Below are positions 25,532 to 33,748 of a stretch of 64,000 bases of DNA, one piece after another. How positions within the stretch are numbered: the stretch's first letter is position 1; each line of letters starts with the position of its first letter. The DNA comes from Pseudomonas sp. F(2018) (lineage in GTDB: Bacteria > Pseudomonadota > Gammaproteobacteria > Pseudomonadales > Pseudomonadaceae), in NCBI RefSeq assembly GCF_005508865.1, contig NZ_SCOM01000004.1:434001-498000 (forward strand), read 5' to 3'. The notes beneath the pieces were generated by a model. The model was not told the DNA's origin. It saw only the letters and a program-made list of their open reading frames with translations, and did not search any database. The position numbers were made by a program, and so were the translations under genes.

Positions 25532-25705
25532 ATGACCGGAGACAAGAGCAAATCGGGCTCTGGCAACAACCAGCAGTCCCGCCAGGAAAGTGGCCGCCAA
25601 GGTGGTCAGAGTGGCGGAGGCAACTTCGCCAACGATCGCCAGAAGGCGTCCGAAGCCGGCCGCAAAGGCGGCCAAAACAGCGGCGGAGGCGGTCGCGACC
25701 GCTGA
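25532..25705 (+). CDS. KGG-repeat stress-induced hydrophilic protein
   Basis: A 57-residue, extremely hydrophilic protein of Gly, Ser, Gln, Arg and Lys with the KGG-type pattern GRQGGQSGGGNFANDR and GRKGGQNSGGGG. KGG/GsiB-like proteins accumulate under stress in many bacteria and behave as disordered protectants. ATG 25532 follows GGAGG at optimal distance. A UUCG-capped hairpin follows 8 nt after the stop, so the transcript is probably short and abundant. Confidence 0.85.
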   Translation: MTGDKSKSGSGNNQQSRQESGRQGGQSGGGNFANDRQKASEAGRKGGQNSGGGGRDR

Positions 25706-25712
25706 TGCAAAC

Positions 25713-25736
25713 GAGCGGAAGCTTCGGCTTCCGCTC
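25713..25736 (+). terminator. Hairpin terminator with UUCG tetraloop
   Basis: GAGCGGAAGC (25713-25722) and GCTTCCGCTC (25727-25736) form a perfect 10-bp stem capped by the stable TTCG loop, followed by ATCGTTTGT. The U-run is short, so termination may be partial and allow read-through to the ClpP-like gene 24 nt further on. Confidence 0.65.
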
Positions 25737-25759
25737 ATCGTTTGTCCTGGAGAGCGGGC

Positions 25760-26311
25760 ATGCGCAGCCATGTGATTCATTTCACCGCACCGATCAACTC
25801 GACCACCTGCGGCCAACTGATCGACAAGTGCTCACAGGCCATCCAGCAGGGCGCCGACGAGCTGGTCATCAAGATCGCCACCATGGGCGGCGAATGCAGC
25901 TACGGCTTCTCCCTCTACAACTTCCTCATTTCCCTGCCAGTGCCGGTGAAGACCCACAACCTCGGCACGGTCGAGTCCATGGGCAACATCATCTTCCTGG
26001 CTGGCGAGCAGCGCACGGCCTGCCACCACAGCAAGTTTCTCTTTCATCCCTTTCACTGGACGCTGAATGGCGCGGTCGACCATGCGCGCATGTCGGAATA
26101 TGCCATGAGTCTGGACTATGACCTGCAGCTGTACGTCAGCATCGTCGAGGAGCGTACCCGTGGTGCCCAGGTGCCGCTGGATGTGCTCGATTGCCTGACG
26201 GCGGCACCGCGCATCATCAATGCGCAGGATGCCTTCGCCTCAGGCCTGATCCACTCGGTGGATTGCCTAGGCATGCCGGCCGAGTCGGTGAGCTGGTGCG
26301 TGCACTCCTGA
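25760..26311 (+). CDS. ClpP-like serine protease (peptidase S14), stand-alone
   Basis: A 183-residue protein with the ClpP/crotonase fold pattern: ELVIKIATMGGECSYGFSLYNFL, nucleophile Ser73 in TVESMGNIIFLAG, and His96 in KFLFHPF, at close to the ClpP spacing. The third member of the triad is likely an Asp in the C-terminal region. It is shorter and more divergent than the housekeeping ClpP and no ClpX/ClpA gene is near. ATG 25760 has GGAGAG upstream. It may work alone, as an SppA-like or phage-like protease, or be inactive. Confidence 0.8.
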   Translation: MRSHVIHFTAPINSTTCGQLIDKCSQAIQQGADELVIKIATMGGECSYGFSLYNFLISLPVPVKTHNLGTVESMGNIIFLAGEQRTACHHSKFLFHPFHWTLNGAVDHARMSEYAMSLDYDLQLYVSIVEERTRGAQVPLDVLDCLTAAPRIINAQDAFASGLIHSVDCLGMPAESVSWCVHS

Positions 26312-26318
26312 CTCGCCG

Positions 26319-26480
26319 TCAGGCTGCTGCCGAGTTACCGATCAACATGCCGTGCTGCACGCGGAACAGGTGTCCGCTGATGCGCAGGGTGAAAGGTACA
26401 CGGCTGACGATCTGCGCTCCGTCCTGGAGCAGGCTTTCGATATGAGCACGCAACGCGAGGTACTTCCGTTGTTCCTTCAT
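26319..26480 (-). CDS. Small hypothetical protein
   Basis: A 53-residue basic protein (MKEQRKYLALRAHIESLLQD...PFTLRISGHLFRVQHGML). ATG 26480 follows AGGAG at 8 nt. It is convergent with the ClpP-like gene, 7 nt apart. The Vfr/CRP-like dyad at 26555-26576 lies 75 nt upstream of its start. No family recognised. Confidence 0.6.
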   Translation of the reverse strand: MKEQRKYLALRAHIESLLQDGAQIVSRVPFTLRISGHLFRVQHGMLIGNSAAA

Positions 26481-26554
26481 CGGAAAACTCCTGTGTGGGG
26501 TTCGCCGAGAGCCTACCAAGCTTTGTGACGTTGTCGACATTTCAGGCTGATTAA

Positions 26555-26576
26555 AAATGTGCCATGCATCACATTT
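26555..26576. promoter_or_regulatory. CRP/Vfr-type operator
   Basis: The 22-bp element reads AAATGTG-C-CATGCA-T-CACATTT: two perfect heptamer arms around an 8-bp core, against the CRP/Vfr consensus AAATGTGA-N6-TCACATTT, with one of the core-flanking bases off. It lies in the divergent space between the 53-residue gene and the OsmC-YcaO gene, 92 nt before the latter's ATG. Confidence 0.6.
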
Positions 26577-26668
26577 CGTGATGGCTCAATGCCTGCGCAC
26601 CCGGAGAGGGCGGAATAACGGATAATGCCGGCCACACATCGTTTGGCTCGCTAGTCTGGTAATCCCGC

Positions 26669-28876
26669 ATGGAAATCAAGGTCAACTTTCTCGACAACCT
26701 TCGTCTCGAAGCCAAATTCGATGACTTCACGGTGATCGCCGACCAGCCCATTCGCTACAAGGGCGACGGCTCGGCGCCGGGGCCGTTCGACTACTTCCTG
26801 GCGTCCTCGGCGCTGTGCGCGGCCTACTTCGTCAAGCTGTACTGCCAGACGCGCAACATCCCCACGGAAAACATTCGCCTGTCGCAGAACAACATCGTCG
26901 ACCCGGAAGATCGCTACAAGCAGATCTTCAAGATCCAGGTCGAGCTGCCGGCGGACATCTCCGCGAAGGACCGTGTCGGCATCCTGCGCTCCATCGACCG
27001 CTGCACCGTGAAGAAGGTGGTGCAGACCGGCCCCGACTTCATCATCGAGGAAGTCGACAACCTCGACGCCGACGCCCAGGCCCTGCTGATCCCGGCACTG
27101 ACCGAGGGCGAGGGCACGCGCATCCTCGGCAAGGACCTGCCACTGGAGCAGACCATCGCCAACATGTCGGCCATCCTCGCCGGCCTGGGCATGAAGATCG
27201 AGATCGCCTCCTGGCGCAACATCGTGCCCAACGTCTGGTCGCTGCATATTCGTGATGCGCAGTCGCCGCTGTGCTTCACCAACGGCAAGGGCGCGACCAA
27301 GGAAAGTGCGCTGGCCTCGGCGCTGGGCGAGTTCATCGAGCGCCTGAACTGCAACTTCTTCTACAACGACCAGTTCTGGAGCGAGGAGATCGCCAATGCA
27401 CCCTTCGTGCATTACCCGAACGAGCAGTGGTTCAAACCGGGGCCGAAAGACGCGCTGCCGGAGGAGATCCTCGACGAGTACTGCCTGGAGATCTACAACC
27501 CGGACGGCGAGCTGCGCGGCTCGCACCTGTACGACACCAACTCCGGCAACAAGGCCCGTGGCATCTGCTCGCTGCCCTTCGTGCGCCAGTCGGACGGCGA
27601 GGTGGTGTACTTCCCGTCCAACCTGATCGAGAACCTGTATCTCTCCAACGGCATGAGCGCCGGCAACACCCTGGCCGAGGCGCAGGTGCAGTGCCTGTCG
27701 GAAATCTTCGAGCGTGCGGTCAAGCGCGAAATCCTCGAAGAAGAACTGGCCCTGCCCGACGTGCCGCAGGAAGTGCTAGCCAAGTACCCGGGCATCGTCG
27801 CCGGCATCAAGGGCCTGGAGGAGCAGGGCTTCCCCGTGCTGGTCAAGGACGCCTCCCTGGGTGGTGAATTCCCGGTGATGTGCGTGACCCTGATGAACCC
27901 GCGCACCGGCGGTGTGTTCGCCTCGTTCGGCGCCCACCCGAGCTTCGAGGTGGCGCTGGAGCGCAGCCTCACCGAACTGCTCCAGGGCCGCAGCTTCGAG
28001 GGCCTCAACGATCTGCCGCAGCCGACCTTCGAGAGCCAGGCGCTCACCGAGCCGAACAACTTCGTCGAGCACTTCATCGATTCCAGCGGCGTGGTGTCCT
28101 GGCGCTTCTTCAGCGCCAAGGCCGACTACGAGTTCGTCGAGTGGGACTTCTCCGGTGAAGGCGAGGACTCCAATGCTCAGGAGGCCGCGACCCTGTTCGG
28201 CATCCTCGAAGACCTGGGCAAGGAGGTGTACATGGCCGTGTACGACGACCTTGGCGCCAACGCCTGCCGCATCCTGGTGCCGGGCTATTCGGAAATCTAC
28301 CCGGTGGAAGACCTGATCTGGGACAACACCAACAAGGCGCTGATCTTCCGCTCCGACATCCTCAACCTGCACAGCCTCAGCGACCTGCGCCTCAAGTCCC
28401 TGCTCAAGAGCCTGGAGAACTGCGAGGTCGACGACTACACCGACATCACCACGCTGATCGGCATCGAGTTCGACGACAACACCGTGTGGGGCCAGCTGAC
28501 CATCCTCGAGCTGAAGCTGCTGATCTACGTGGCGCTGAAGAAGTTCGAGCAGGCCAAGGGGCTGGTCGAGGCCTTCCTGCAGTACAACGACAACACCGTC
28601 GAGCGCGGCCTGTTCTACCAGGCGCTCAACGTGGTGCTGGAAGTGCAGCTGGACGACGATCTGGACATGGCCGACTACGAGGCCAACTTCCGCCGCATGT
28701 TCGGTAACGAGCGCATGGACGCAGCGCTGGGCTCGGTGGACGGCAGCGTGCGCTTCCATGGCCTGACGCCGACCAGCATGCAGCTGGAGGGCCTCGACAA
28801 GCATCTGCGGTTGGTGGAGAGCTACAAGAAGCTGCATGCGGCGCGGGCGAATGCGACAGCCATGTCCCGGCAATGA
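26669..28876 (+). CDS. ycaO: OsmC-like domain fused to YcaO cyclodehydratase-type protein
   Basis: A 735-residue protein. Residues 1 to about 140 form an OsmC/Ohr-like domain (FDYFLASSALCAAYFVKLYC holds the second OsmC-type cysteine). From about residue 160 it matches E. coli YcaO (NVWSLHIRDAQSPLCFTNGKGATKESALASALGEFIERL), including the ATP-binding segments and the long TPR-like C-terminus. E. coli YcaO participates with RimO in methylthiolation of ribosomal protein S12; that protein lacks the OsmC part. A combined role in thiol chemistry is an inference. The next gene overlaps or nearly abuts its stop. Confidence 0.9.
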   Translation: MEIKVNFLDNLRLEAKFDDFTVIADQPIRYKGDGSAPGPFDYFLASSALCAAYFVKLYCQTRNIPTENIRLSQNNIVDPEDRYKQIFKIQVELPADISAKDRVGILRSIDRCTVKKVVQTGPDFIIEEVDNLDADAQALLIPALTEGEGTRILGKDLPLEQTIANMSAILAGLGMKIEIASWRNIVPNVWSLHIRDAQSPLCFTNGKGATKESALASALGEFIERLNCNFFYNDQFWSEEIANAPFVHYPNEQWFKPGPKDALPEEILDEYCLEIYNPDGELRGSHLYDTNSGNKARGICSLPFVRQSDGEVVYFPSNLIENLYLSNGMSAGNTLAEAQVQCLSEIFERAVKREILEEELALPDVPQEVLAKYPGIVAGIKGLEEQGFPVLVKDASLGGEFPVMCVTLMNPRTGGVFASFGAHPSFEVALERSLTELLQGRSFEGLNDLPQPTFESQALTEPNNFVEHFIDSSGVVSWRFFSAKADYEFVEWDFSGEGEDSNAQEAATLFGILEDLGKEVYMAVYDDLGANACRILVPGYSEIYPVEDLIWDNTNKALIFRSDILNLHSLSDLRLKSLLKSLENCEVDDYTDITTLIGIEFDDNTVWGQLTILELKLLIYVALKKFEQAKGLVEAFLQYNDNTVERGLFYQALNVVLEVQLDDDLDMADYEANFRRMFGNERMDAALGSVDGSVRFHGLTPTSMQLEGLDKHLRLVESYKKLHAARANATAMSRQ

Positions 28877-28890
28877 CCAAAGGACTAGTC

Positions 28891-29456
28891 ATGAAGACAC
28901 TCTACGAAGCATCAAACTCTGCTGAAGCGCACATGTTGCTCGAGCTGCTCAGGCAGCAAGGCATTTCAAGTCACATTCAGGGCGAATACCTTCAGGGAGC
29001 GGTCGGTGGTCTTCCGGCTATTGGTCTAGTCCGTTTGGTGGTCGAGGATAAGGACTTCTCAAATGCTAGAGCCATAATCGAGCGGTGGGAGGCCACCGAG
29101 GTGACCCCGGCTTCTGCCGCTCGGAAAGAGTCTCCCAAGTACAGCGGTTTTGCAGGTTTTCTGCTTGGCTTGGTTGTCGGAGTTGGGGGCTTGTATGCGA
29201 TATATAAGGCCCCTGGAACGGTGGACGGTGTCGACCATGATCGAGATGGCCATCTCGATGAAGCGTGGACATACGCTTGGAATACGTAAAGCCCACGACA
29301 GGGTTGCCACAGCGGGTGGAGCATTTCCGGCTAGGGAAACTGGTGTCGGCGGATATCGACTCCGATGACGACGGAGAACTAGACACACGGCTTACCTATA
29401 GCTCTCTGGGTGAAGTGGTCACGCGGGAGCCTATATCGAGAAAAGTGGCCGGATGA
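28891..29456 (+). pseudogene. DUF2007 domain protein with EF-hand-like repeats, frameshifted
   Basis: The first 132 codons encode a DUF2007 domain (MKTLYEASNSAEAHMLLELLRQQGI), one membrane segment (about residues 89-108) and an acidic DHDRDGHLDEAWTY repeat, then stop at 29289. A second repeat of the same type, DIDSDDDGELDTRLTYSS, continues in another frame (29265-29456, ending SRKVAG). The switch corresponds to a one-base deletion around 29270-29285, with no slippery heptamer visible. Start 28891 is chosen for AAAGGA 7 nt upstream. Either a damaged gene or a base-call error. Codon use here is clearly AT-richer than in the neighbours. Confidence 0.65.
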
Positions 29457-29514
29457 CTTCTGTCGCTGGCCCTTCGGTAGCTGTGGCCCCTAATCTACGG
29501 CATTGGTTCGTCAA

Positions 29515-29874
29515 TCAGCTTTCAGTTTGAAGCTCTTTCCAAAGCGTGCCGTCTGTTTTGTACCAGCGGTAGCCAGGCTGTCGGACACCATCAAGAAAAA
29601 TACCTTCTTCCTTTGGTACTCCATCGTCCCACCAAGACTGATATTTGCCATGCAAGTTACCTTTCTTGCGAATGCAAAATAGAGTCTGAATGCCAGACTC
29701 CGTCCACTGTTGCGAAACTCCGTGAGCCAGACCGTCTTTGTACTCTGCTTCTACAAACAGTTGTCCATTCTGATGCCAGCGCCGTACATGCCCAGACAGA
29801 ATGCCGTTGGCTTCTTCGTGTTCGGATGCCTTTTCGCCGGAATCGTAGTAGCTAGTAACTACTCGCGTGCTCAT
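29515..29874 (-). CDS. YwqK/MORN-repeat family protein
   Basis: A 119-residue protein with MORN-like units (GHVRRWHQNGQLFVEAEYKDGLAHG, HGKYQSWWDDGVPKEEGIFLDG) as in the YwqK family, annotated as antitoxin in some toxin systems. No toxin gene is adjacent, so that role is not supported here. ATG 29874 follows GGAG at 8 nt. Base composition is AT-rich compared with the window, suggesting recent acquisition. Confidence 0.75.
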   Translation of the reverse strand: MSTRVVTSYYDSGEKASEHEEANGILSGHVRRWHQNGQLFVEAEYKDGLAHGVSQQWTESGIQTLFCIRKKGNLHGKYQSWWDDGVPKEEGIFLDGVRQPGYRWYKTDGTLWKELQTES

Positions 29875-29919
29875 ACAGCTTTCTCCAGTGAACTCTGACC
29901 TATCAAGGTAGAAACGAAA

Positions 29920-29940
29920 AAGCCCTGCAGAGCAGGGCTT
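29920..29940 (-). terminator. Terminator of tRNA-Gly
   Basis: AAGCCCTGC (29920-29928) and GCAGGGCTT (29932-29940) form a 9-bp stem with an AGA loop. On the minus strand the stem is followed by TTTTCG, 14 nt after the tRNA 3' end, a standard intrinsic terminator. Confidence 0.85.
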
Positions 29941-29954
29941 CAACGTAGAGATTC

Positions 29955-30028
29955 TGGAGCGGGCGAAGGGAATCGAACCCTCGTCATGAGCTTGGGAAGC
30001 TCAGGTAATGCCATTATACGACGCCCGC
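29955..30028 (-). tRNA. tRNA-Gly, anticodon CCC
   Basis: A full cloverleaf on the minus strand: acceptor stem GCGGGCG (30022-30028) with CGCCCGC (29959-29965), anticodon stem GAGC/GCTC with loop TTCCCAA giving anticodon CCC, T-arm GGTTCGATTCC, discriminator T, and an encoded CCA (29955-29957). It reads GGG glycine codons. Confidence 0.96.
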
Positions 30029-30112
30029 TCGGGCGGCTGACTTTGTACCAGAATCGCCTGCCCAGGTGAAGCTTGGGCGCAGGGGCGGCGCCCGTTTTGC
30101 TCACAATCGCTC

Positions 30113-30991
30113 TCAAACGGCCAGGGCATGGTTATCCGCCGTCTGGCTGCGGGCGCGGCTGGTGGTTGGCGGTAGCAGGAAGGCCAGCAGCGCGTCGCGG
30201 GTCTGCATCCAGGCGGCCTTGTGTTCCATGTCGAGGAAATGCCCGGCCTGGGGGATGGTGCGGAATTCGCCATGGCGCACGTACTGGGTGAACAGGCGCG
30301 CGTCTTCCGGGGTGGTGTATTCGTCCCACTCGCCGTTGACGAACAGCAGCGGTATGTCGATCTGACCGGCGAAGCTGACGCAGGAGCGGCCGCCGTTGTT
30401 CAGCACGGTTTCCACGTGGAAGCTCATCTGCTCGTATTCGTAGCGTTCCAGGCTGGTGACGTGGCGATGGTTGTAGCGCTTGAACAGCGACGGCAGGTGC
30501 TTGCCGATGGTGCCGTTGAGCACCATGCCGATGCTCTCGCGGTCGCAGTCGCGCATCACCGCCAGGCCGGCGCGCAGGTAGCCGAGCATGGCGCTGTTGA
30601 CCACCGGCGAGAACGAGTTGATCACCGCGCGCTCTATCCTCGGCGGTTTGCGGGCCAGGGCCTGGAGGGTGGCGATGCCGCCCCAGGAGAAGGACAGCAC
30701 GGTGTCGCAGGCGAAATGTTCGACCAGCGCCAGCAGGATGTCGGCCTCGTCCTCGCGGGTGAGGAACTGGTCGTGGCTGTTGTATTCGCGTGAGTGCCCG
30801 GCGTAGGGCAGGTCGAACAGCACCACGTTGAAGTGGGGGTGGAGGTAACGGACCGTCTGCGCGAAGGAGGCGGTGGTCGACAGCGAGCCGTTGACCAGGA
30901 TGATGGTCTGCTCGGCGCCGTCGGCGCGGTAGAACTCCGTGTAAACCCGATATTGCCCCTGGATATCCAGCACAGCGGTTTCTGCTTTCAT
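30113..30991 (-). CDS. phaG: PhaG-type (R)-3-hydroxyacyl-ACP:CoA transacylase/thioesterase
   Basis: A 292-residue alpha/beta hydrolase that matches pseudomonad PhaG from its first residues (AVLDIQGQYRVYTEFYRAD) and is also related to RhlA. Catalytic candidates: Ser102 in SFSWGG, Asp in GEWDEYTT, His in AGHFLDME. PhaG links fatty-acid synthesis to medium-chain polyhydroxyalkanoate. The transferase motif HX4D is HX4E here (His177...Glu182). ATG 30991 is chosen from alignment with PhaG and from AGGGGC upstream; an ATG two codons earlier is possible. Confidence 0.85.
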   Translation of the reverse strand: MKAETAVLDIQGQYRVYTEFYRADGAEQTIILVNGSLSTTASFAQTVRYLHPHFNVVLFDLPYAGHSREYNSHDQFLTREDEADILLALVEHFACDTVLSFSWGGIATLQALARKPPRIERAVINSFSPVVNSAMLGYLRAGLAVMRDCDRESIGMVLNGTIGKHLPSLFKRYNHRHVTSLERYEYEQMSFHVETVLNNGGRSCVSFAGQIDIPLLFVNGEWDEYTTPEDARLFTQYVRHGEFRTIPQAGHFLDMEHKAAWMQTRDALLAFLLPPTTSRARSQTADNHALAV

Positions 30992-31334
30992 GGTCATGCC
31001 CCTGACGCACGGTGCTACGGACGCGCAGCGACAACCGGCTGCGCGAGCTTCAGGACAGGTAGGCATGTGCCTGGGAAACGGGGCCTGATCGGCTCGAAAG
31101 GCTGGCCGACGATTGTTGTTAGTGGCGGGTACTTTCCGGAACGGGCATCGGCCTTGCGGCGCGACGAGGGCAGACCCGTTGGTGGTGCCTGAGGCACTCG
31201 ACCGGAAGAATTTTCTTAGAGTGTTGTTGCGACTAATTGGTCACGTTCGGACCACGGTTCTGATTCAAGCAGGCTTGTGTTGCAGGTGCAAGTCACTTGA
31301 GTGACCTGGGTCGCAGCTTCTGCCCGACGGTCGC

Positions 31335-32027
31335 TCACACCAGGGCGATCTCGGCGGGGCTCAGCGCGCGGTACTGCCCCGGTGCCAGCTGCGGGTCCAG
31401 TTGCAGCGGCCCCATGCGTTCGCGGTGCAGGCCGATGACCTTGTTCTGGAAGTGGCCGAACATGCGCTTGACCTGGTGGTAGCGGCCCTCGTGCAGGGTC
31501 AGCAGGGCTTCGTGGCTGCCGAGTATCTGCAGCTCGGCGGGCAGGGTGGTGAGGTTCTCGTAGGCGAAGTACAGGCCCTGGGCGAACACCTCGATGTATT
31601 CGGCGGTGATCGGCTGTTCGGTGCGCACCCGGTAGACCTTGCCCAGGCGGCTGCGTGGCTCGGTGAGGAGGCGCGACCAGAGGCCGTCGTTGGTGACGAT
31701 CAGCAGGCCGGTGGTGGTCAGGTCCAGGCGCCCGCCGATGTGCAGTTCGTGCTTGTCCGGTTCGTCGAGCAGGTCGAGCACGGTGCGGTGTTCGGCATGT
31801 TCGGTGGCGCTGACCACGCCGACCGGCTTGTTGAGCATGAAATAGCGCGCCGGCTTGCCGGCCTGCAGCAGCTCGTCGTCCAGCTCGATGCGGCTGAACT
31901 CGCGGACCTCGAAGCGAGCGTCGCGCACGACTGCTCCATCCACGCGCAGGCGCCCGGCGGCCAGCAGCAGGCGGGCGTCGGCGCGATTGAAGCGCGGCAG
32001 GTTGCTGAGGAAACGGTCCAGGCGCAT
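31335..32027 (-). CDS. rsuA: 16S rRNA pseudouridine(516) synthase
   Basis: A 230-residue protein, the length of E. coli RsuA. It has an N-terminal S4-like domain (MRLDRFLSNLPRFNRADARLLLAAGRL), then the RsuA family core with catalytic Asp in HIGGRLDLTTTGLL and the motif HEGRYHQVKRMF. It modifies U516 of 16S rRNA. ATG 32027 begins the S4 domain; it lies 2 nt after the stop of the CWC gene, so they are co-transcribed. Confidence 0.93.
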   Translation of the reverse strand: MRLDRFLSNLPRFNRADARLLLAAGRLRVDGAVVRDARFEVREFSRIELDDELLQAGKPARYFMLNKPVGVVSATEHAEHRTVLDLLDEPDKHELHIGGRLDLTTTGLLIVTNDGLWSRLLTEPRSRLGKVYRVRTEQPITAEYIEVFAQGLYFAYENLTTLPAELQILGSHEALLTLHEGRYHQVKRMFGHFQNKVIGLHRERMGPLQLDPQLAPGQYRALSPAEIALV

Positions 32028-32029
32028 GG

Positions 32030-32236
32030 CTATTCGGCGCTGGGTTCGCCACTCAGGGCGCGGGCGCAGTTGGGGCAGAGGCAGGTCTTGTCGAGGTGTT
32101 CGGCGGGCAGCTCGTCGATCAGGCTGCGATCGATGGGTGTGTGGAAACACCAGCAGTCCTCCACCGCCTGCGTCTGCCCGGCCTGGGCGCAGCGGTTGGG
32201 TTGGCCGCAGCGTGGGCAGCGCTCGGCGTCGTTCAC
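32030..32236 (-). CDS. Cysteine-rich CWC family protein
   Basis: A 68-residue protein with the CWC pattern: CPRCGQPNRC, then DCWCFHTPI and CLCPNC, eight cysteines able to bind zinc. The start is GTG 32236, overlapping the TGA of the diguanylate cyclase (GTGA), rather than the longer upstream frame. It sits between the cyclase and rsuA in one operon. Function unknown. Confidence 0.85.
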   Translation of the reverse strand: MNDAERCPRCGQPNRCAQAGQTQAVEDCWCFHTPIDRSLIDELPAEHLDKTCLCPNCARALSGEPSAE

Positions 32237-33717
32237 TGCTGCAGGCCGCTGACGTCTTCGCACACGCGGTTGCGCCCGGACTGCTTGGCCCGGTACAGGG
32301 CGCGGTCGGCGCGGGCGATCAGGCGGTCCAGGCTGTCGTCGCCGTGCAGCTCGGTGATGCCGATGCTGGTGGTGATGCGCAGGTTGACGCCATTGAAGGG
32401 GAACATCTGCTCCTCGGTCTGCTGGCGGATCTTCTCGCCCAGTTGGCGCGCCGTGCTGCTGCCGGTGTCCTTGAGCAGCAGGATGAACTCCTCGCCGCCC
32501 CAGCGGCAGATGATGTCGGACTGGCGCAGGTTGCTCTGCAGGCTCTGGGCGAAGCCACGCAGCACATGGTCGCCGGCCAGGTGGCCGTGGGTGTCGTTGA
32601 GCTGCTTGAAGTGGTCCAGGTCGAGCAGCATGGCGCTCAACGGGCTCTTGTCGCGAATGGCCTCCTGCAGCGCCTGGGCGGCCAGCAGGTCGAAGCCACG
32701 GCGGTTGGGCAGGGCGGTGAGCACGTCGGTGGTGGCCAGGGCGGCGATGCGCTGCTGGTAGCGGCGGGTGGCCAGGTAGACCAGGAACAGCACCACGGCG
32801 CTGATCAGCACGCAGATCAGCAGGTTGAGGTACAGCGTGTGGCGCACACCGGCGAGGGCGCCTTCCTCGTGCTTGTCGACGAACAGGTACCAGTCCAGCT
32901 CGGGGATGTAGCGCACGTTGAGGAAGTGGCCGCGGCCCTGTTCCTGATAGCTGAAGTTGCCGCTCTTGGGCTGCGGCAGCTTGGCCAGCAGCGGCTCCAT
33001 GCCCGGAATCTGGCTCAGCGCCTGGCCGCGCTTGGCACCCAGGGGGCCGCCATCGGCACCGGTGAGTACCAGGTGGCCGTTGCGGTCGGTGAAGTAGATG
33101 CTGCGGTCGTAGCGCTGCTGGTAGTCGTCCACCAGCTTGACCACGGCGTCCACGGTCAGGCCCACGCCGGCCACGCCGATGAAGTTGTTCTGGTAGTCGA
33201 ACACCTTGAAGTTGATGAAGAAGGTCAGCCGGTCGCTGTTGGCCATGTCCGGGTCGACGCTGATCTCGTAGGGCTCGGCCATGTTGCGTACGCGAAAGTA
33301 CCAGATGTCGCGCGGCTCGTTCTGGTCGATCTTCTTCAGCACGCCCTTGGCCTGGTAGTAGACGCGGCTCTTCTCGGAGATAAAGAAGCTGGTGAAGGTG
33401 CCGTAGTGCTCCTGCACTTCGCGCAGGTAGCGGGTCATCGGCAGGGCGTCGCGCTCGCCGGCGATCACCCAGTCGCGCAGGAAGGTGTCGCGCGACATCA
33501 TCGAGGCGATCTGGGTCGGGCGGATCAGGTCCTTCTGGATCTCCGAATAGATGTTGTCGGAGGTCAGCGGCAGCTCGGTGTTGACGATGTTGTGGCGGAT
33601 GCTGTCGCGCGAGCTGTAGTAGCTGACCAGGCTGGTGGCGAGGAAGCCACCCAGCAGCAGAGTGGTCAGGAGTAGCAGAAGAGAAACCTGGGCCTTGCGG
33701 GACGTGCTGAGCGGCAT
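32233..33717 (-). CDS. Membrane diguanylate cyclase with periplasmic Cache-type sensor
   Basis: A 494-residue protein: a first membrane helix (about residues 10-32), a periplasmic dCache-like sensor region (with DIWYFRVRNMAEPYEIS and VAGVGLTVDAVV), a second helix (about 300-320), then a GGDEF domain with GGEEF in the active site. RQSD lies five residues before it, an intact RxxD inhibitory site. It should make cyclic di-GMP in response to an external ligand and be product-inhibited. ATG 33717 begins the first helix. First gene of the operon with the CWC protein and rsuA. Confidence 0.9.
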   Translation of the reverse strand: MPLSTSRKAQVSLLLLLTTLLLGGFLATSLVSYYSSRDSIRHNIVNTELPLTSDNIYSEIQKDLIRPTQIASMMSRDTFLRDWVIAGERDALPMTRYLREVQEHYGTFTSFFISEKSRVYYQAKGVLKKIDQNEPRDIWYFRVRNMAEPYEISVDPDMANSDRLTFFINFKVFDYQNNFIGVAGVGLTVDAVVKLVDDYQQRYDRSIYFTDRNGHLVLTGADGGPLGAKRGQALSQIPGMEPLLAKLPQPKSGNFSYQEQGRGHFLNVRYIPELDWYLFVDKHEEGALAGVRHTLYLNLLICVLISAVVLFLVYLATRRYQQRIAALATTDVLTALPNRRGFDLLAAQALQEAIRDKSPLSAMLLDLDHFKQLNDTHGHLAGDHVLRGFAQSLQSNLRQSDIICRWGGEEFILLLKDTGSSTARQLGEKIRQQTEEQMFPFNGVNLRITTSIGITELHGDDSLDRLIARADRALYRAKQSGRNRVCEDVSGLQQ

Positions 33718-33748
33718 GGGGCTGAGCCTTGAAGAAGTGGCGCCAATG

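Noticed and set aside
26582..26597. Sigma-54-like element before OsmC-YcaO
   Set aside because: Spacing is right but several key bases differ from TGGCAC-N5-TTGCW; not convincing next to the two clear cases at the guanidine locus.
31292..31305. GTCACT-TG-AGTGAC inverted repeat in the phaG/rsuA spacer
   Set aside because: Short, with no matching regulator or promoter placement; could be chance.
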